From assembly GCF_008065375.1 (NCBI RefSeq), contig NZ_VJYI01000012.1:62001-126000 (forward strand): 64,000 nt of DNA, in the 5' to 3' direction. This stretch comes from Nonomuraea sp. SYSU D8015 (GTDB lineage Bacteria > Actinomycetota > Actinomycetes > Streptosporangiales > Streptosporangiaceae). Below the pieces are notes generated by a model. That model saw nothing but the letters and a program-made list of their open reading frames with translations, made no database searches and was not told the DNA's origin. Of this stretch, positions 15,632 to 23,657 are shown one piece after another (position 1 is the stretch's first letter; each line of letters opens with the position of its first letter). Made by a program: the position numbers and the translations under genes.

Positions 15632-16831
15632 ATGGAAGCCCCCGCCGCCCTCGCCCGGCCCCCGCTCGGCCTGTCGATCGCCTCGTTCGTCAGCAGCTTC
15701 GACCGCTTCGCCGTCAGCCCGATGCTCGTGGTGATCGCCACCGACCTGAACGTCCCGCTGTCGGCGTCCGTCGCCGCCGCCAGCGGCTACTACCTGGCGT
15801 ACGGGCTGACGCAGCCGCTCTGGGGCGTGCTGTCCGACCGGTTCGGCCGGGTGCGGGTGATGCGCGGCGCGTTGCTCGTCGCGGCGCTGGCGGGGCTGGT
15901 GTCGGCGCTGATGCCGACGCTGGGAGCGCTGGTGGCGGCCAGGGTCGTGGCCGGCGCCTGCTTCGGCGCGGTGATCCCCACGGGCCTGACGTACGTGGGC
16001 GACACCGTGGAGCCCGCCGTGCGGCAGCGCGCGCTCACGGACCTGATGGGCGCCGCCGCGCTCGGCACGGCCGCGGCCACGGGCCTGGGCGGCGCTCTGG
16101 CTGGGCTGGTGAACTGGCGGGTCGCCTTCGCCGTGCCGGCCGCCTGCGCCCTGATCTGCGCTCTCGCACTGCGCACGCTGCCGGAGCCGTCCCGTGCCCG
16201 GCACCGGGGAGCAGCACCCGGCGTGTCCCGGTACGTGGGCATGGTCCTCGGGCAGCGGTGGGCCCTGCTCGTCTTCGCGCTGGCGTTCACCGAAGGCGCG
16301 ATCATGCTCGGCGCCATGCCGTTCCTGGCGACCGCGCTGGAGCACGCGGGCGTGGCCGCGGCCGTGGCGGGCCTCGGCATCACCGCGTACGGACTGGGCC
16401 TGTGGGCATTGTCGAAACTGGTCAAGTGGCTGTCGGGGCGCTGGCCGGTGCCGGTGCTGATGACCGTGGGCGGCACGCAGCTGTGCGTGGGCTTCGCGCT
16501 CGTGTCGGCGCACGTGAACATGGTCACCGTGGCGGTGACGGCGCTGCTGCTCGGCGGAGGCTGGTCCTTCCTGCACTCCTCGCTGCAGACCTGGGCCACC
16601 TCGGTGGTGCCGGAGGCCAGGGGCACCACGATCGCGTTCTTCGCCTCCGCGCTGTTCGTGGGCAGCGCGGTCGCGTCGTGGGCGGCCGGGCCGCTGGCCG
16701 AGGCGGGACGCTATCCGCTGCTGTTCGGCATCGCCGCGGCCGCCGCGATCCCGCTGACCGCGATCGCCGCCCTCACCCGCCGCCGCTACGGCGCCCTCCA
16801 GGCCGACCGGCCTCAGCCCCAGCCCGAGTGA
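15632..16831 (+). CDS. MFS transporter
   Basis: A 399-residue major facilitator protein with about twelve transmembrane segments. The loop 2-3 signature reads GVLSDRFGRVRVM, matching GxLaDrxGrkxxl. The region after helix 4, VIPTGLTYVGDTV, resembles drug/metabolite antiporters. The substrate is unknown. The reading frame stays open upstream of 15632, but membrane-like sequence begins right after MEAPAALARPP, so ATG 15632 is preferred. No strong Shine-Dalgarno is visible. Confidence 0.82.
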   Translation: MEAPAALARPPLGLSIASFVSSFDRFAVSPMLVVIATDLNVPLSASVAAASGYYLAYGLTQPLWGVLSDRFGRVRVMRGALLVAALAGLVSALMPTLGALVAARVVAGACFGAVIPTGLTYVGDTVEPAVRQRALTDLMGAAALGTAAATGLGGALAGLVNWRVAFAVPAACALICALALRTLPEPSRARHRGAAPGVSRYVGMVLGQRWALLVFALAFTEGAIMLGAMPFLATALEHAGVAAAVAGLGITAYGLGLWALSKLVKWLSGRWPVPVLMTVGGTQLCVGFALVSAHVNMVTVAVTALLLGGGWSFLHSSLQTWATSVVPEARGTTIAFFASALFVGSAVASWAAGPLAEAGRYPLLFGIAAAAAIPLTAIAALTRRRYGALQADRPQPQPE

Positions 16832-16835
16832 GTCC

Positions 16836-16919
16836 CGGACCCGGCATCGCGCGCCCGCATCGCGGACCCGGCATCGCGCACCTGCATCGCGGGCACCTGC
16901 ACCGCGCGCACCCACACCG
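16836..16919. repeat. 27-bp tandem repeats downstream of the MFS gene
   Basis: Two near-identical 27-bp units, 16836-16862 and 16863-16889, both start CGGACCCGGCATCGCGC. They are followed by a degenerate 30-bp third copy to 16919. The block fills the gap between two convergent genes. Confidence 0.8.
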
Positions 16920-16920
16920 C

Positions 16921-16972
16921 GCCGGGCGTCTCTCCCAGCGAAACAGGCCGGGCGTCACTCCCAGCGGAACGT
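16921..16972. repeat. 26-bp direct repeat that duplicates the 3' end of the ABC permease gene
   Basis: The units 16921-16946 and 16947-16972 share GCCGGGCGTC, one base change, then TCCCAGCG and AAC. The second contains the permease stop codon (16955-16957). The first is an extra copy just downstream in which the stop is lost. Confidence 0.75.
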
Positions 16973-17752
16973 GCGCGACACCAGCGCCAGCGACACCACA
17001 GCCCAGGCGGCGAGCACGGCCAGCGGGCCCAGCGGCAGCGCCGCGCCCTCGGCGAGCACCGAGCGCAGCCCGCCGGTCAGCGCCGAGATGGGCAGCGCCT
17101 CCAGCACCGGCCGCACGCCCTCGGGGAACTTCGACAGCGGGAAGATCACCCCGCCGGCGCCCAGCAGCACCAGGTAGACGAGGTTGGCCGCGGCCAGCGT
17201 CGCCTCCGCCCGCAGCACGCCCGCCATCAGCAGCCCGAGCCCGCTGAACGCGGCCGTGCCCAGCACGACCAGCAGCGCCGCGCCCAGGAACGACCCCTGC
17301 GGTCGCCACCCCAGCGCCAGCCCCACGGCCACGATCAGTACGGCCTGGATGCCCTCCACCGCCACCACGGCGGCCGTCTTGGCCATCATGAGCCCGGCCC
17401 GGGACAGCGGCGTCGCGCCCAGCCGCTTGAGCACGCCGTAACGGCGCTCGAAGCCGGTCGCGATGGCCTGCCCCGTGAACGCCGTGGACATCACGGCCAG
17501 CGCCAGCACGCCCGGCGCCAGGAAGTCGATGCGGCGGCCGCCGCCGACGTCGATCAGCGGCGCCAGCGAGAAGCCGACCAGCAGCAGCACCGGGATGATC
17601 AGCGTGAGCAGCAGCTGCTCGCCGTTCCGGAGCATCGCGCGGATCTCCGCGCCCGCCTGGGCGAGCACCATGCGCGGGAACGGCGCCGCGCCCGGTGCGG
17701 GGGTGAAGTCCAGCGCGGCCGCGCCACCAGAGCCCCGCTCGCGCCCGCTCAT
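16955..17752 (-). CDS. ABC-2 type transporter permease (DrrB-like)
   Basis: A 265-residue membrane subunit of an ABC exporter. It has a cytosolic N-terminus, about six hydrophobic segments, and the conserved ABC-2 stretch VMSTAFTGQAIATGFERRYGVLKRLGATPL after the second helix. It pairs with the ATPase at 17928-18842 to form a small efflux system of the type that exports drugs or lipids. I chose ATG 17752 because GGAGG lies 5 nt before it; the in-frame ATG 17764 overlaps that signal. Between it and the ATPase lies a coupled 60-codon repeat ORF, which is unusual. Confidence 0.87.
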   Translation of the reverse strand: MSGRERGSGGAAALDFTPAPGAAPFPRMVLAQAGAEIRAMLRNGEQLLLTLIIPVLLLVGFSLAPLIDVGGGRRIDFLAPGVLALAVMSTAFTGQAIATGFERRYGVLKRLGATPLSRAGLMMAKTAAVVAVEGIQAVLIVAVGLALGWRPQGSFLGAALLVVLGTAAFSGLGLLMAGVLRAEATLAAANLVYLVLLGAGGVIFPLSKFPEGVRPVLEALPISALTGGLRSVLAEGAALPLGPLAVLAAWAVVSLALVSRTFRWE

Positions 17753-17931
17753 CGCGACCTCCATCCGGCGAGAAGGACGGCGGAGGACGCACCCGTCGCG
17801 GCCTCTCGTCCAGTGAGGAGGACGGCGGGGGACGCGCCTGTCGCGGGCTGCTGTCCGGTGAAGAGGATCGTGGCGGACGTGCTCGTCGCGGGCTCCCTGC
17901 CGATGGTGAGGATCGTGGCGGACGCGGTCAT
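17749..17931 (-). CDS. Small repeat-built ORF coupled between ABC ATPase and permease
   Basis: This 60-codon frame starts with an ATG that overlaps the ATPase stop (ATGA), and its own stop overlaps the permease ATG (ATGA). It consists almost wholly of four 15-residue units such as SATILFTGQQPATG and SPAVLLTGREAATG. I know no family with this sequence. The unit resembles the ATPase C-terminus (LELTGRELR), which suggests repeated duplication of that gene's end with its start/stop coupling site. It may be translated only as a by-product that carries ribosomes to the permease. Confidence 0.45.
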   Translation of the reverse strand: MTASATILTIGREPATSTSATILFTGQQPATGASPAVLLTGREAATGASSAVLLAGWRSR

Positions 17932-17939
17932 CGCAGCTC
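17760..17939. repeat. Four 45-bp tandem repeats
   Basis: Units 17760-17804, 17805-17849, 17850-17894 and 17895-17939 share GAGGAYSGYGGMGGACG-like cores and a TCGCRGSCT end. On the minus strand they form the coupled 60-codon ORF. The last unit runs into the 3' end of the ATPase gene. Confidence 0.85.
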
Positions 17940-18842
17940 CCTGCCGGTCAGCTCGAGGAAGACGTCCTCGAGGGTGCGCCGCTCGATGCGCAGGTCGTCG
18001 GCCGTGACGCCCTCGGCCGCGCACCAGGCCGTCACCGTGGCCAGCAGCTCCGGCCCCACCAGGCCCTCGATGATGTAGTGCCCCGCGGGCGACTCCTTGG
18101 CCGCGCTGCCCGCAGGGAGCGCGTTGAGCAGCTCCTCCAGCGCCAGACCCGGCCGGGCCCGGAACCTGAGCTGCCGCTCCGCACCGGTCAGCGAGGCGGG
18201 CGTGCCCTCGGCCACCACGCGCCCCCTGTCGATGATCACCACGTGGTCGGCCAGCCGCTCCGCCTCGTCCATGTGGTGCGTGGTCAGCACCACCGACACG
18301 CCGGCCTGCCGCAGCTCGCCCACCAGCTCCCAGCAGGCGTGCCGGGCCTGCGGGTCCAGCCCGGCCGTCGGCTCGTCGAGGAAGACCAGCTCGGGACGCC
18401 CGATCACGGCCGCCGCCAGCGACAGCCGCTGCTGCTGCCCGCCCGACAGCCGCCGGTACGGGGTGCGCACGTGATCGGACAGCCCCAACCGCGCCAGCAG
18501 CGCGCCGGAGTCGAGCGGACGGGCGTAGAAGCGCGAGACCAGCCGCAGCCACTCGCCGCAGCGCATCGCCGGCGGCACCCCGCCCGCCTGAAGCATGACC
18601 CCCACCCGCGGCCGCAGCTCGGGCCGGTCGGGCGCCAGCCCGAGGACCCTGACGGTGCCCGAGTCGGCCGCGCGGAACCCCTCGCAGATCTCGACCGTGG
18701 ACGTCTTGCCCGCGCCGTTGGGACCCAGGACGGCGGTCACCGCGGCGCGCTCGGCACGGAGGGAGAGGCCGTCGATGGCGGTGGTGCCGCCGTAGCGTTT
18801 GACCAGGTCGACGATCTCGACGGCTGGGGATTCCATGGCCAT
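17928..18842 (-). CDS. ABC transporter ATP-binding protein (DrrA-like)
   Basis: A 304-residue ATPase of an ABC-2 exporter. Walker A is GPNGAGKTS near residue 41 and the signature is LSGGQQQRLSL. Walker B is LVFLDEPTAGLD, and the switch His is in LTTHHMDEAERLAD. A DrrA-like C-terminal extension of about 90 residues follows. The first ATG of two close ones (18842, 18836) is annotated; neither has a Shine-Dalgarno, so a leaderless start is possible. It is divergent from the VOC gene. Confidence 0.9.
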   Translation of the reverse strand: MAMESPAVEIVDLVKRYGGTTAIDGLSLRAERAAVTAVLGPNGAGKTSTVEICEGFRAADSGTVRVLGLAPDRPELRPRVGVMLQAGGVPPAMRCGEWLRLVSRFYARPLDSGALLARLGLSDHVRTPYRRLSGGQQQRLSLAAAVIGRPELVFLDEPTAGLDPQARHACWELVGELRQAGVSVVLTTHHMDEAERLADHVVIIDRGRVVAEGTPASLTGAERQLRFRARPGLALEELLNALPAGSAAKESPAGHYIIEGLVGPELLATVTAWCAAEGVTADDLRIERRTLEDVFLELTGRELR

Positions 18843-18982
18843 GAGTTTAGGGACTACGCCACGCGCTCCGGGCCGTAGGTGTGCTTGGCCGGAAATGGAC
18901 AGGTCTTGACCCGGCGGTTTCCCGAAAACCCTCGCACCCGGGTGAGAGTCTGACCGTGAGCTCCACGTCCCAGGAGGTTGCG

Positions 18983-19759
18983 ATGTCGCAACGTAGTGGT
19001 TATGACCCCGGAGTCCCGTGCTGGGTGGATTTGTCCAGCACCGACGTCGCCGCATCCGCCCGCTTCTACGGCGCGATCTTCGGCTGGGAGGCCGACATGG
19101 TCGACGACCCGGCGGCCGGCGGCTACGGCATGTTCGTCTACCAGGGCAAGAAGGTGGCCGGGCTGGGCCCGGTCATGGCCGAGGGCATGCCCTCGGCCTG
19201 GAACACGTACGTCGCCACCGACGACGTCGCGGCCCTCGCCGGCCGGGTGCGGGAGGCGGGCGGCACCGTCGTCATGGAGCCTATGGCGGTCTTCGAGGAG
19301 GGCAGCATGGCCGTCTTCCGCGCCCCCGACGGCTCCCACACCGGTGCCTGGCAGGCGGGCAACCACCACGGCGCCGAGCTGGTCAACGAGCCCGTCTCGC
19401 TCTGCTGGAACGAGCTGGTCAGCCGCGATCCGGCTGCCGCAGAGCGGTTCTACTCCACCGTCTTCGGATGGCGGCCCGAGCTGCTCGACATGGGCGGCAT
19501 GAAATACACCGAGTGGCACTCGGGCGAGCCGGCCATCGCCGGCATGATGGAGATGCCCGCCGACTACCCACAGGGCACGCCGTCCTTCTGGATGACGTAC
19601 TTCGCGGTCGCGGACCTCGACGCCACCACCGCGGCCGCCGAGCGGGCGGGCGCAGCGGTGCTGGTCAGGGCGATGGACGCGCCGCCCGGGCCGTTCTCGG
19701 CACTCATGGACCCGCAGGGCGCCGTGTTCTCGATCATCCAGCTCCACGAGACCTCGTAA
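18983..19759 (+). CDS. VOC-family protein with two glyoxalase-like domains (CFP30B-like)
   Basis: A 258-residue protein with two vicinal-oxygen-chelate modules. Each opens with a PCWVDLSSTD- or LCWNELVSRD-like strand followed by ARFYGAIFGW or ERFYSTVFGW. This arrangement matches actinobacterial CFP30B/Rv0577-type proteins, whose role is uncertain (methylglyoxal handling or ligand binding). AGGAGG lies 5 nt before ATG 18983. Its stop codon lies in a 20-bp direct repeat. Confidence 0.85.
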   Translation: MSQRSGYDPGVPCWVDLSSTDVAASARFYGAIFGWEADMVDDPAAGGYGMFVYQGKKVAGLGPVMAEGMPSAWNTYVATDDVAALAGRVREAGGTVVMEPMAVFEEGSMAVFRAPDGSHTGAWQAGNHHGAELVNEPVSLCWNELVSRDPAAAERFYSTVFGWRPELLDMGGMKYTEWHSGEPAIAGMMEMPADYPQGTPSFWMTYFAVADLDATTAAAERAGAAVLVRAMDAPPGPFSALMDPQGAVFSIIQLHETS

Positions 19760-19788
19760 GGGCTGTGGCTTACTCGTAAGGGCCGCGG
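19753..19788. repeat. Direct repeat over the VOC gene stop codon
   Basis: CTCGTAAGGGCTGTGG (19753-19768) recurs as CTCGTAAGGGCCGCGG (19773-19788) with a 20-bp step. The first copy contains the stop codon TAA of the VOC gene. Confidence 0.6.
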
Positions 19789-20231
19789 CGGCGTAAGGTC
19801 ACCGCCGATCCGGGCGCGCCCCCAGGTTTCCGGGCGCGCCTGCCGCGGCCACGGCCTGCACTGTCCGCGAGCTGTGGCCCGCACCGTCCGTCTGATGTGC
19901 CTCGGCCCGCGCCTGTGCGTCGGGCTGCGCACGTGGGCAGATGCGTCCGCGCCGGCGAGCGAGACGCGGGCGAGCCGAAGGACGCCCTGGTATAGGGAGG
20001 CCGGGAGAGGCGATGGCTGCCTATGCGCAGATGCGGGGAGTCGGCAGGCACCCTCGACGTGCCTACTGCGCGACGAACCTACGGCGCCCCGACAAGCGAG
20101 CACGCGGCCAGGTGGGCCGGGACTTCGGTGGCGGAAATATCTGATGACCGGGAATTCGGAGGACCGGATTAGGGTTTGAGCTCTGGGCCCCCGTGGGCCG
20201 GATTCGGCCTGCGAGGGAGAGGGGATCACGC
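19760..20231. other. 472-bp intergenic region without a convincing gene
   Basis: Several short open frames exist on both strands, but none has family-like sequence or a good ribosome-binding site. Beyond the repeat at its left edge I see only GC-rich sequence and a more AT-rich stretch near 20130-20180 that could be the promoter of the following transporter gene. Confidence 0.5.
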
Positions 20232-21458
20232 ATGTCCGTGGCAGAAGCCACGTCCACCGTCGTCCGACCGAAGCAGGAGGGCCGCCGCGGACTGCTGCTG
20301 GTGATCCTGGGCGCGCTGTCGGCCATCGGACCCCTCTCCATCGACATGTACCTCCCCGCGCTGCCCGCCATCACCTCCGAGATGCTCAGCGCGCCCGCCC
20401 AGGTCCAGCTCACCCTCACCGCCTGCCTCATCGGCGTCTCCGTCGGCCAGGTCATCGCCGGCCCGGTGAGCGACGTGCGCGGCCGCAGGGTGCCGCTGAT
20501 CGTCGGAGTGGCGGGGTTCATGGTGGCCTCGCTGCTGTGCGCGTTCGCCCCGTCGGTGCCCATGCTCATCGCCTTCCGCCTGCTCCAGGGCATCCTCGGC
20601 GGCGCGGCCCTGGTCATCGTGCGCGCGGTCGTGCGCGACCTGTACGACGGCGCCGCCATCGCCCGCATCTTCGCCACGCTCATGCTGGTCAGCGGCCTGG
20701 CGCCGATCCTGGCGCCGATCGCGGGGGCGCAGCTCCTGACGTTCACCTCGTGGCGGGGCGTGTTCGTGGCGCTCAGCGTCGCGGGCCTGGTGCTGCTGCT
20801 GGCCGTGCTCCCGGGCGTGCGCGAGACGCTGCCCGCCGACCAGCGGGAGAGCGGCGGGCTGAAGCACACCGTGCGCACGTTCTGGCAGCTCCTGCGCGAC
20901 CGGTCCTTCATGGGGTACGCGCTCACCGGCGGCCTGGCGTTCTCGGCGATGTTCGGCTACATCTCCGGCTCGCCGTTCGTGCTGCAGGAGGTCTACGGCG
21001 CCACGCCGCAGCAGTACTCGCTCATCTTCGGACTCAACGCCCTCGGCCTGACCGCCATGGCCCAGGTCGGCGGCCGCCTGTCGGGCAGGGTGCCGCCGGT
21101 CGCCCTGGTCGTCGCCGGGCTGACCACCGCACTGACCGGCGCCGGCCTGCTGCTGACCGCCGCGCTCACCGGGCTCGGCCTGTGGTGGATCGTGGGCGGC
21201 CTGTTCGTGATCATGCTGGGCCAGGGCCTGGTGCTGCCCGGCACGGGCGCGCTCGCGCTCGCCTCGCAGCCCGCCCAGGTCGCGGGCAGCGCCTCCGCCC
21301 TGCTCGGCGTGCTCCAGTTCGCGCTCGGCGCGCTGGCCGCCCCGCTGGTCGGCCTGGCGGGCGCCGGCACCGCGGTGCCCATGGCGGGGGTCATGCTCGG
21401 GCTCGTCTCCTGTGCGGCCCTGAGCTTCGCCGTGCTGGCCCGTCCATGGGTTAGGTAA
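20232..21458 (+). CDS. Bcr/CflA-family MFS multidrug transporter
   Basis: A 408-residue transporter with twelve predicted helices. SIDMYLPALPAI in helix 1 is the Bcr/CflA hallmark. The loop 2-3 motif reads GPVSDVRGRRVPL, and motif C-like glycines follow in SGLAPILAPIAGAQ. It probably exports drugs or dipeptide-like compounds by proton antiport. ATG 20232 follows a GGAGAGGGG stretch at suitable distance. The last bases of the gene, including the stop, overlap an iron-box-like palindrome belonging to the SUF operon downstream. Confidence 0.87.
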   Translation: MSVAEATSTVVRPKQEGRRGLLLVILGALSAIGPLSIDMYLPALPAITSEMLSAPAQVQLTLTACLIGVSVGQVIAGPVSDVRGRRVPLIVGVAGFMVASLLCAFAPSVPMLIAFRLLQGILGGAALVIVRAVVRDLYDGAAIARIFATLMLVSGLAPILAPIAGAQLLTFTSWRGVFVALSVAGLVLLLAVLPGVRETLPADQRESGGLKHTVRTFWQLLRDRSFMGYALTGGLAFSAMFGYISGSPFVLQEVYGATPQQYSLIFGLNALGLTAMAQVGGRLSGRVPPVALVVAGLTTALTGAGLLLTAALTGLGLWWIVGGLFVIMLGQGLVLPGTGALALASQPAQVAGSASALLGVLQFALGALAAPLVGLAGAGTAVPMAGVMLGLVSCAALSFAVLARPWVR

Positions 21459-21469
21459 GGCTACCCTGC
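21451..21469. promoter_or_regulatory. IdeR/DtxR-like iron box upstream of sufR
   Basis: TTAGGTAAGGCTACCCTGC matches the DtxR/IdeR consensus TWAGGTWAGSCTWACCTWA at 16 of 19 positions, including the first 13. It lies 72 bp before the sufR start and overlaps the stop codon of the MFS gene. It suggests iron-dependent control of SUF; binding is inferred. Confidence 0.6.
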
Positions 21470-21528
21470 GTGACAAATTCCATTGCCGGCCTGCTCCGAT
21501 TCGTTTGTGAAGCGGGAAGGAATTACGG

Positions 21529-21544
21529 CACACTGATGTTGTGA
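21529..21544. promoter_or_regulatory. SufR-like operator over the sufR start codon
   Basis: CACA-N7-TGTG is a perfect inverted repeat. The embedded ACACTGATGTTGTGA matches the ACACT-N5-TGTGA motif that I recall being reported for mycobacterial SufR. It overlaps the GTG start of sufR, as expected for autorepression of the SUF operon. Confidence 0.6.
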
Positions 21545-22248
21545 AAAACATGCCCATGATGGAGCCAGGCAACGAGCGCGGCACTCGTGCCCGCGTCGCC
21601 CGGCTGATTCTTGAGCATGGTCCCGTCACGGCCGCCTCCCTGGGCGAGCGGCTCGGGCTCACGCCCGCCGCCGTCCGGCGTCACCTCGACGCGCTGCTGG
21701 CCGACGGGATGATAGAGCCTCGCACGGTGGGGCCGCGCGGTCAGCGCGGCCGCGGACGGCCGGCCAAGCTGTTCGCCATCACCGACGCGGGGCGGAGTGC
21801 TTTCGAGCACGCCTACGATGACCTGGCCGAGAGCGCGCTGCGATACATCGCCGCGCGCATGGGACAGGACGCGGTGGCCGACTTCGCCCGCGCGCAGGTC
21901 TCGAGCCTGCTCAAGCGGCTGGAGCCGGTCATGCGGACGGTGCCGGCCGACCAGCGCGTGCACGTGCTGGCGCAGGCGCTGTCGGCGGAGGGGTACGCCG
22001 CCTCGGCCACCAAGGCCAAGTCGGGCGGCGACCAGCTCTGCCAGCATCACTGCCCGGTGGCACACGCGGCCGCGGAGTTCCCGCAGCTGTGCGAGGCCGA
22101 GACGGAGGCGTTCGCGCAGCTGCTCGGCACACCGGTGCAGCGCCTGGCCACGATCGCCCACGGCGACGGGGTCTGCACGACGCACGTGAGCCCACAGTCG
22201 CTGGGCGAATCCGCACATAGAGACAAGAGCAAGGAGACCGGAAGGTGA
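21541..22248 (+). CDS. sufR: SufR, iron-sulfur-sensing repressor of the SUF operon
   Basis: A 235-residue ArsR/DeoR-like winged-helix regulator. The recognition region is near residues 36-55 (LTPAAVRRHLDALLADGMI). The C-terminus carries a Cys set C167-x3-C171-x12-C184 plus C212, suited to binding a Fe-S cluster that reports cluster sufficiency. Its gene leads the operon and its stop overlaps the sufB start (GTGA). GTG 21541 is annotated; ATG 21550 is a possible alternative. No Shine-Dalgarno is visible, so the transcript may be leaderless. Confidence 0.9.
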   Translation: MKNMPMMEPGNERGTRARVARLILEHGPVTAASLGERLGLTPAAVRRHLDALLADGMIEPRTVGPRGQRGRGRPAKLFAITDAGRSAFEHAYDDLAESALRYIAARMGQDAVADFARAQVSSLLKRLEPVMRTVPADQRVHVLAQALSAEGYAASATKAKSGGDQLCQHHCPVAHAAAEFPQLCEAETEAFAQLLGTPVQRLATIAHGDGVCTTHVSPQSLGESAHRDKSKETGR

Positions 22249-23657
22249 CTGTCACCGACCGCCCGGAGCTGGAAGGCCTCGGGAATTACAAGTTCGGCTG
22301 GGCCGACCCGGACATCGCGGGTGCGACGGCCAAGCGCGGCCTGTCCGAAGAGGTCGTCCGCGAGATCTCCGCGCTGAAGAACGAGCCGGAGTGGATGCTC
22401 GACCTTCGCCTCAAGGGTCTCCGGCTGTTCCAGAAGAAGCCTCTCCCCACCTGGGGCGCCGACCTGACGGACATCGACTTCGACAACATCAAATACTTCG
22501 TGCGCTCGACGGAGAAGCAGGCCGCCTCCTGGGACGAGCTGCCCGCCGACATCAAGAACACCTACGACAAGCTCGGCATCCCCGAGGCGGAGAAGCAGCG
22601 CCTCATCGCCGGCGTCGCGGCCCAGTACGAGTCCGAGGTCGTCTACCACAAGATCCGTGAGGACCTCGAGGAGAAGGGCGTCATCTTCCTCGACACCGAC
22701 ACGGGCCTGAGGGAGCACCCGGAGATCTTCCAGGAATACTTCGGCTCGGTGATCCCGGTGGGCGACAACAAGTTCGCCGCGCTCAACACCGCCGTGTGGT
22801 CCGGTGGCTCGTTCATCTACGTGCCGCCGAACGTCGAGGTCGAGATCCCGCTGCAGGCCTACTTCCGGATCAACACCGAGAACATGGGCCAGTTCGAGCG
22901 CACCCTGATCATCGTGGACGAGAACTCCTACGTCCACTACGTCGAGGGCTGCACCGCGCCGATCTACTCCTCCGATTCCCTGCACAGCGCGGTCGTCGAG
23001 ATCATCGTGAAGAAGAACGCCCGCTGCCGCTACACGACCATCCAGAACTGGTCGAACAACGTCTACAACCTGGTCACCAAGCGCGCCGTCGCCTACGAGG
23101 GCGCCACCATGGAGTGGATCGACGGCAACATCGGCTCCAAGGTCACGATGAAGTACCCGGCCGTCTACCTGATGGGCCAGCACGCCAAGGGCGAGACGCT
23201 GAGCGTCGCGTTCGCGGGCGAGGGCCAGCACCAGGACGCCGGCTCCAAGATGGTGCACCTGGCGCCCCACACGAGCTCCAGCGTGATCTCCAAGTCGGTG
23301 GCGCGCGGCGGCGGCCGCACCTCCTACCGCGGTCTCGTGCAGATCGAGGAGGGCGCCCACGGCAGCGCCAGCACCGTCAAGTGCGACGCGCTGCTGGTCG
23401 ACCAGATCAGCCGCTCCGACACCTACCCGTACGTCGACGTCCGCGAGGACGACGTCTCGATGGGCCACGAGGCCACGGTCTCCAAGGTCAGCGAGGACCA
23501 GCTGTTCTACCTCATGAGCCGTGGGCTCGACGAGGACGAGGCGATGGCGATGATCGTGCGCGGCTTCGTGGAGCCGATCGCGCGTGAGCTGCCCATGGAA
23601 TACGCGCTCGAGCTGAACCGGCTGATCGAGCTGCAGATGGAAGGAGCCGTCGGCTAA
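22245..23657 (+). CDS. sufB: SufB, Fe-S cluster assembly scaffold subunit
   Basis: A 470-residue scaffold of the SufBCD complex, which builds nascent Fe-S clusters. The long right-handed beta-helix core is well conserved, with KNARCRYTTIQNWSNNVYNL, EGCTAPIYSSDSLHSAVVE and the C-terminal SRGLDEDEAMAMIVRGF that binds SufC. GTG 22245 overlaps the sufR stop and follows GGAG at 8 nt. SufD begins directly after its stop. No intein is present, unlike the sufB of some mycobacteria. Confidence 0.97.
   Translation: MTVTDRPELEGLGNYKFGWADPDIAGATAKRGLSEEVVREISALKNEPEWMLDLRLKGLRLFQKKPLPTWGADLTDIDFDNIKYFVRSTEKQAASWDELPADIKNTYDKLGIPEAEKQRLIAGVAAQYESEVVYHKIREDLEEKGVIFLDTDTGLREHPEIFQEYFGSVIPVGDNKFAALNTAVWSGGSFIYVPPNVEVEIPLQAYFRINTENMGQFERTLIIVDENSYVHYVEGCTAPIYSSDSLHSAVVEIIVKKNARCRYTTIQNWSNNVYNLVTKRAVAYEGATMEWIDGNIGSKVTMKYPAVYLMGQHAKGETLSVAFAGEGQHQDAGSKMVHLAPHTSSSVISKSVARGGGRTSYRGLVQIEEGAHGSASTVKCDALLVDQISRSDTYPYVDVREDDVSMGHEATVSKVSEDQLFYLMSRGLDEDEAMAMIVRGFVEPIARELPMEYALELNRLIELQMEGAVG

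Noticed and set aside
16836..16972. Possible CRISPR array
   Set aside because: The units are directly adjacent with no spacers, only two or three copies exist, and no cas gene is in the window.
19874..20179. Small open frame in the gap before the Bcr/CflA transporter
   Set aside because: There is no ribosome-binding site or domain, and the composition is Arg/Ala-rich like other shadow frames.
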